This document shows, piece by piece, positions 61,411-64,000 of a stretch of 64,000 nucleotides of DNA (position 1 is its first letter; every line of letters starts with the position of its first letter). A program made the translations under genes and the position numbers. Origin of the DNA: Granulicella arctica (GTDB lineage Bacteria; Acidobacteriota; Terriglobia; Terriglobales; Acidobacteriaceae); NCBI RefSeq assembly GCF_025685605.1, contig NZ_JAGTUT010000001.1, forward strand, positions 3,906,001 through 3,970,000, given 5' to 3'. The notes beneath the pieces were generated by a model, which saw nothing but the letters and a program-made list of their open reading frames with translations, did not search any database and was not told the origin of the DNA.

Positions 61411-62859
61411 TTATTCATGCAGCAGCTCCGGACGCGTTGCGGCCAGATGGCCGACGAGTTCGCCAAAGAGCGTGTTGGCCCAGGCGAACCACGTTCGCGT
61501 AAACCGCTTCGGGTCATCCTTGAAGTAGCTTTCGTGCATGAAGCCGCTGCCTGCGGACGAGGCCTTCAGCATCACCAGGGAGCGGCGGATCTCAGTGTCG
61601 GAGGTGCTGGTGAGTGCATAAATGATCTGCGCCATCGGCCAGATCATATCTTTGCCCTCGTGGGGACCACCGATACCTTCGCCAGCAGCGCCGTGGAAGA
61701 ACCACGGATTCTGCTCACTCCAGACGAAACTTCTAGTCCGTGCGTATAACGCTGCATCGGGGGAACTGGCGATGTATGGAAGACCGAGGAGGCTTGGAAC
61801 ATTGGCGTCGTCCATAAGGAGCTGGCTGCCGAAGCCGTCGACCTCGTAAGCCCAGATGGTCCCTGCCTTTGTGGGAGCGATGGCGTATTGACGGAGGGCT
61901 TGTTCGACCTCTGCAGCCAGGGTCTGGGCATCGTTGGCGAGTGCTTCGTCATGCAGGATGGCATGTGCCATCTCAGCGAGGTGTCGGAGCGAGGTGACGG
62001 CAAAAAGATTTGCCGGCACGAGGAACGGGAAGATACACGCGTCGTCGGACGGGCGGAAGCCGGAGGCGATTAAACCAACGGGCTTTACGGGATTGCCGTA
62101 GCCGACGGACGGAAGCGTCTCGGTCGCGACGTCTGAGACGCGCTGAAAACGGTAAGGACCCTCGCCGTGCTTGCGTTGCTGGACCCGCATGGTTGCAACG
62201 ATCAGGGTCACGGCCTGCCGCCAGCGCGCGTCGAAGGGCTTCACGTCTCCAGTCTGTTTCCAATAGCCGTGTGCGAGCCGAATGGGGTAGCAGAGCGAAT
62301 CCAACTCCCACTTGCGCTCGCCTACCCCCTGCTTCATGTCAGTCTTATCCTTGCGGCTTCCTTCGAGGGCGGGTGCGGAGAGATCAGCCATAAAGGCATT
62401 GGCGTAGGGATCGATGAGGATGCAGCGGGCCTGGCGGCGGATGACGCCTTCGAGCAGCGCCCGCAGTGCGGGATCTTTCGAGGCGAACGGCAAGTAAGGC
62501 CAGACCTGCGCGGAGGAGTCCCGCAGCCACATGGCGGCGATGTCGCCTGTAATCACGGCGGTATCGGGCTTTCCTTCGAAGGTGCCGGGCTCGACTGTCG
62601 TGTCGAGCGTGTTCGGATAGCAATTGGCGAAGAGCATAGCGAGTTCAGGATCGGCGACGCGCTTCGACGTTTGCGTGATGAACTCCTCGACCGCTGCGGA
62701 ATGGAACTTGCGGTCGGCGGCAACTGGCCGCTGCGAGGTCGTCATGTTGCCAGTCTGCTCGGCAAGGGCGAGGCTGGGCCAGAGGGAGCGGGCTGCCAGT
62801 CCAAGTGAGACCTGTCCGGCCGATTTCATCAGGGAACGTCGCGTCATTGCGTCATGCAT
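61411..62859 (-). CDS. GH125 exo-alpha-1,6-mannosidase-like protein
   Basis: A 482-residue (alpha/alpha)6-barrel enzyme with a Tat-type signal (TRRSLMKSAGQVSLGLAARS). GH125 hallmarks: AMLFANCYPNTLDTTVE, the catalytic-acid segment ITGDIAAMWLRDSSAQVWPY, LDSLCYPIRLAHGYWKQTGD, WAYEVDGFGSQLLMDDANVP and LLGLPYIASSPD. GH125 enzymes remove non-reducing alpha-1,6-mannose from N-glycans and yeast mannan. Start 62859 has AAGGA 8 bases upstream; the frame is open to 62931. It is divergent from the GH92 gene, a natural partner. Confidence 0.93.
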   Translation of the reverse strand: MHDAMTRRSLMKSAGQVSLGLAARSLWPSLALAEQTGNMTTSQRPVAADRKFHSAAVEEFITQTSKRVADPELAMLFANCYPNTLDTTVEPGTFEGKPDTAVITGDIAAMWLRDSSAQVWPYLPFASKDPALRALLEGVIRRQARCILIDPYANAFMADLSAPALEGSRKDKTDMKQGVGERKWELDSLCYPIRLAHGYWKQTGDVKPFDARWRQAVTLIVATMRVQQRKHGEGPYRFQRVSDVATETLPSVGYGNPVKPVGLIASGFRPSDDACIFPFLVPANLFAVTSLRHLAEMAHAILHDEALANDAQTLAAEVEQALRQYAIAPTKAGTIWAYEVDGFGSQLLMDDANVPSLLGLPYIASSPDAALYARTRSFVWSEQNPWFFHGAAGEGIGGPHEGKDMIWPMAQIIYALTSTSDTEIRRSLVMLKASSAGSGFMHESYFKDDPKRFTRTWFAWANTLFGELVGHLAATRPELLHE

Positions 62860-62960
62860 CGTCAGGGTCCTTAATCCGCTCGTCAGGCCGTTTCCGCCCG
62901 GAGCTTGCTCAATCTGGTAGAAAGCGTTCAAACTAGGGAGCGTTGCTTATTGCGCTCCCC

Positions 62961-62978
62961 ACTGGTAACGTTTCCAGT
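62961..62978. promoter_or_regulatory. 18-bp palindrome between mannosidase genes
   Basis: ACTGGTAACGTTTCCAGT is palindromic at all but one symmetric pair, with an AACGTT core like LacI-family operators. It lies about 40 bases before the GH92 start and 100 before GH125, so one regulator could control both. A weaker AAAGCGTT element lies at 62921-62928. No LacI-type gene is in the window. Confidence 0.45.
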
Positions 62979-63018
62979 CTAAGGGATAGCTACGACCCGA
63001 TGTATTGGAGCAGGATAA

Positions 63019-64000
63019 ATGCCGATCTCTCGCAGGAATTTTCTCAATGGTGCTGCTGCAGCTTATGCCGCCGTCAGCCTTCCCACTACCGCTCTGGCTG
63101 GTGTCGCCAAGACGCTGCCGGGTGACGATCCCCTCCGCTGGGTCGATCCGCGAATTGGCACAGGCGGTCACGGCCACTGTTATCCGGGCGCAAGTGTGCC
63201 ATTCGGAGCGGTCCAGCTCAGCCCCGATACCTACACGGAGGGATGGGACTGGTGCTCCGGCTACCACGTCTCGGATACATCGATCATGGGTTTCAGCCAC
63301 ACACACCTCAGCGGTACGGGCTGCGGCGACCTTCTAGACTTCCTCGTCATGGCAGGCACCGGTCCCGCGAAGATCGTTCCCGGCACCCGCGAGAACCCTG
63401 ATGCGGGCTATCGGTCGCGCTTCGATCACAAGGATGAGCTGGTCGAACCTGGCTACTACTCCGTGCTGCTGAAGGATCACGGCATCAAGGCGGAATTGAC
63501 TGCGACGGAGCGCACAGGCCTCCATCGCTACACCTTTCCAGCGAGCGATGAGGCATATCTCATCCTCGACCTGCAGCATGGCTATGATGGCGGTGGCACA
63601 CCCAACGTGATGTCCTCTGAACTCGTCAAGGTCTTTGGAGATACGCTCAGCGGCGGTCGTCGCACACGTGCCTGGGGCTCGGGGCGTCACGCCTATTTCA
63701 CCCTTCAGGTGTCGAAGCAGCCGACGAGCATCGTCTTCTATCAGGACGATAAGGAAGTGCCAGCGCCGACGGGTCCGCTTACCGGCACCAATCTGAAGTG
63801 CGTGCTGCACTTCAAGACGAAGGCGAAAGAAGTCATCCTTGTACGGACCGGCATCTCTGGCGTCAGCGCCGAAGCGGCGGGCGCGAACCTCAAGGCCGAG
63901 CAGCCAGGTTGGAATTTCGATCAGACGCGCAAGCAGGCTCTCGAGAAGTGGCGTATGCAAATCGGCAAGATCCATGTCACGACGGCAAATGAAGACCACA
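63019..64000 (+). CDS. GH92 alpha-mannosidase, 5' part (runs off the window)
   Basis: An open frame with no stop up to the window end, covering about 327 codons of a family usually 700-800 long. It begins PISRRNFLNGAAAAYAAVSL, a twin-arginine-type signal. The GH92 N-domain follows: DPLRWVDPRIGTGGHGHCYP, SVPFGAVQLSPDTYTEGWDW, SGYHVSDTSIMGFSHTHLSG and CGDLLDFLVMAGTG. The end shows ATERTGLHRYTFPASDEAYL. GH92 enzymes are Ca2+-dependent inverting exo-alpha-mannosidases (1,2; 1,3; 1,4; 1,6). AGGA lies three bases before the ATG. Together with GH125 it points to fungal mannan or N-glycan use. The catalytic residues are beyond the window. Confidence 0.93.
   Translation, partial: MPISRRNFLNGAAAAYAAVSLPTTALAGVAKTLPGDDPLRWVDPRIGTGGHGHCYPGASVPFGAVQLSPDTYTEGWDWCSGYHVSDTSIMGFSHTHLSGTGCGDLLDFLVMAGTGPAKIVPGTRENPDAGYRSRFDHKDELVEPGYYSVLLKDHGIKAELTATERTGLHRYTFPASDEAYLILDLQHGYDGGGTPNVMSSELVKVFGDTLSGGRRTRAWGSGRHAYFTLQVSKQPTSIVFYQDDKEVPAPTGPLTGTNLKCVLHFKTKAKEVILVRTGISGVSAEAAGANLKAEQPGWNFDQTRKQALEKWRMQIGKIHVTTANEDH

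Noticed and set aside
1..64000. CRISPR arrays, tRNA/rRNA genes, insertion sequences, prophage
   Set aside because: No regularly spaced repeats, tRNA-like cloverleaf sequence, transposase, integrase or phage structural gene was recognised on either strand.

Overview
The window looks like a chromosome segment of a soil-type Acidobacteriota (Terriglobia: Granulicella, Edaphobacter, Terriglobus and relatives). This is inferred from four very long Oar-like TonB-dependent receptors with N-terminal carboxypeptidase-regulatory domains, a VWFA-related secreted protein of the acidobacterial type, many Tat-exported enzymes and a wealth of glycoside hydrolases. No rRNA, tRNA, CRISPR array, transposase or integrase was seen.

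Region 1 (1-15.5 kb) holds mostly ordinary chromosomal genes: a zinc-independent quinone oxidoreductase, a TonB-like energy transducer, a SYLF lipid-binding protein, pdxS (PLP synthase), a family-2 glycosyltransferase, a PaaI-type thioesterase followed by a RecQ helicase with two C-terminal HRDC domains, a VWFA-related secreted protein, a tannase/feruloyl-esterase-type hydrolase, and a translationally coupled periplasmic molybdenum aldehyde oxidoreductase operon (paoABC-like).

Region 2 (15.5-31.4 kb) is an uptake and degradation zone: a TonB-dependent receptor followed by a Tat-exported metallophosphoesterase and a secreted PI-PLC-like phosphodiesterase, a second receptor divergent from a multi-spanning acyltransferase-type protein (DUF5009/HGSNAT-like), a ROK regulator, and a third receptor with its own terminator.

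Region 3 (31.6-47.4 kb) is the most unusual part. It is a ten-gene, one-direction cluster behind a good sigma-70 promoter whose -35 box sits in an inverted repeat. It encodes a zinc-ribbon/beta-propeller-like protein, a membrane-anchored vWA protein, a four-helix membrane protein, a tubulin/FtsZ-like GTPase, two large and different proteins with Hsp70/actin-like ATPase domains, a lipobox-plus-membrane-helix protein, a membrane-anchored protein with a GrpE-like tail, a lipoprotein HtrA-like serine protease and a membrane protein with a coiled coil. I infer a membrane-associated NTP-driven chaperone/filament/protease machine, in spirit close to the vWA-NTPase-protease 'ternary' conflict systems described in multicellular bacteria. 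The MoxR ATPase and variable effector of those systems are absent, so this may be a distinct type.

Region 4 (47.5-64 kb) is a glycan-utilisation locus. One leftward operon (59.2 to 47.5 kb) runs receptor, GH39, MFS sugar-acid transporter, enolase-superfamily sugar-acid dehydratase, FAH-family hydrolase, beta-hydroxyacid dehydrogenase, GH3. A divergent FCD-type GntR regulator sits at its head, and two copies of a 13-bp operator lie in inverted orientation in the intergenic region, one of them over the operon promoter. Beyond it lie an alpha/beta hydrolase, a GH125 alpha-mannosidase and, divergently, a GH92 alpha-mannosidase cut off by the window end, with an 18-bp near-perfect palindrome between the last two.
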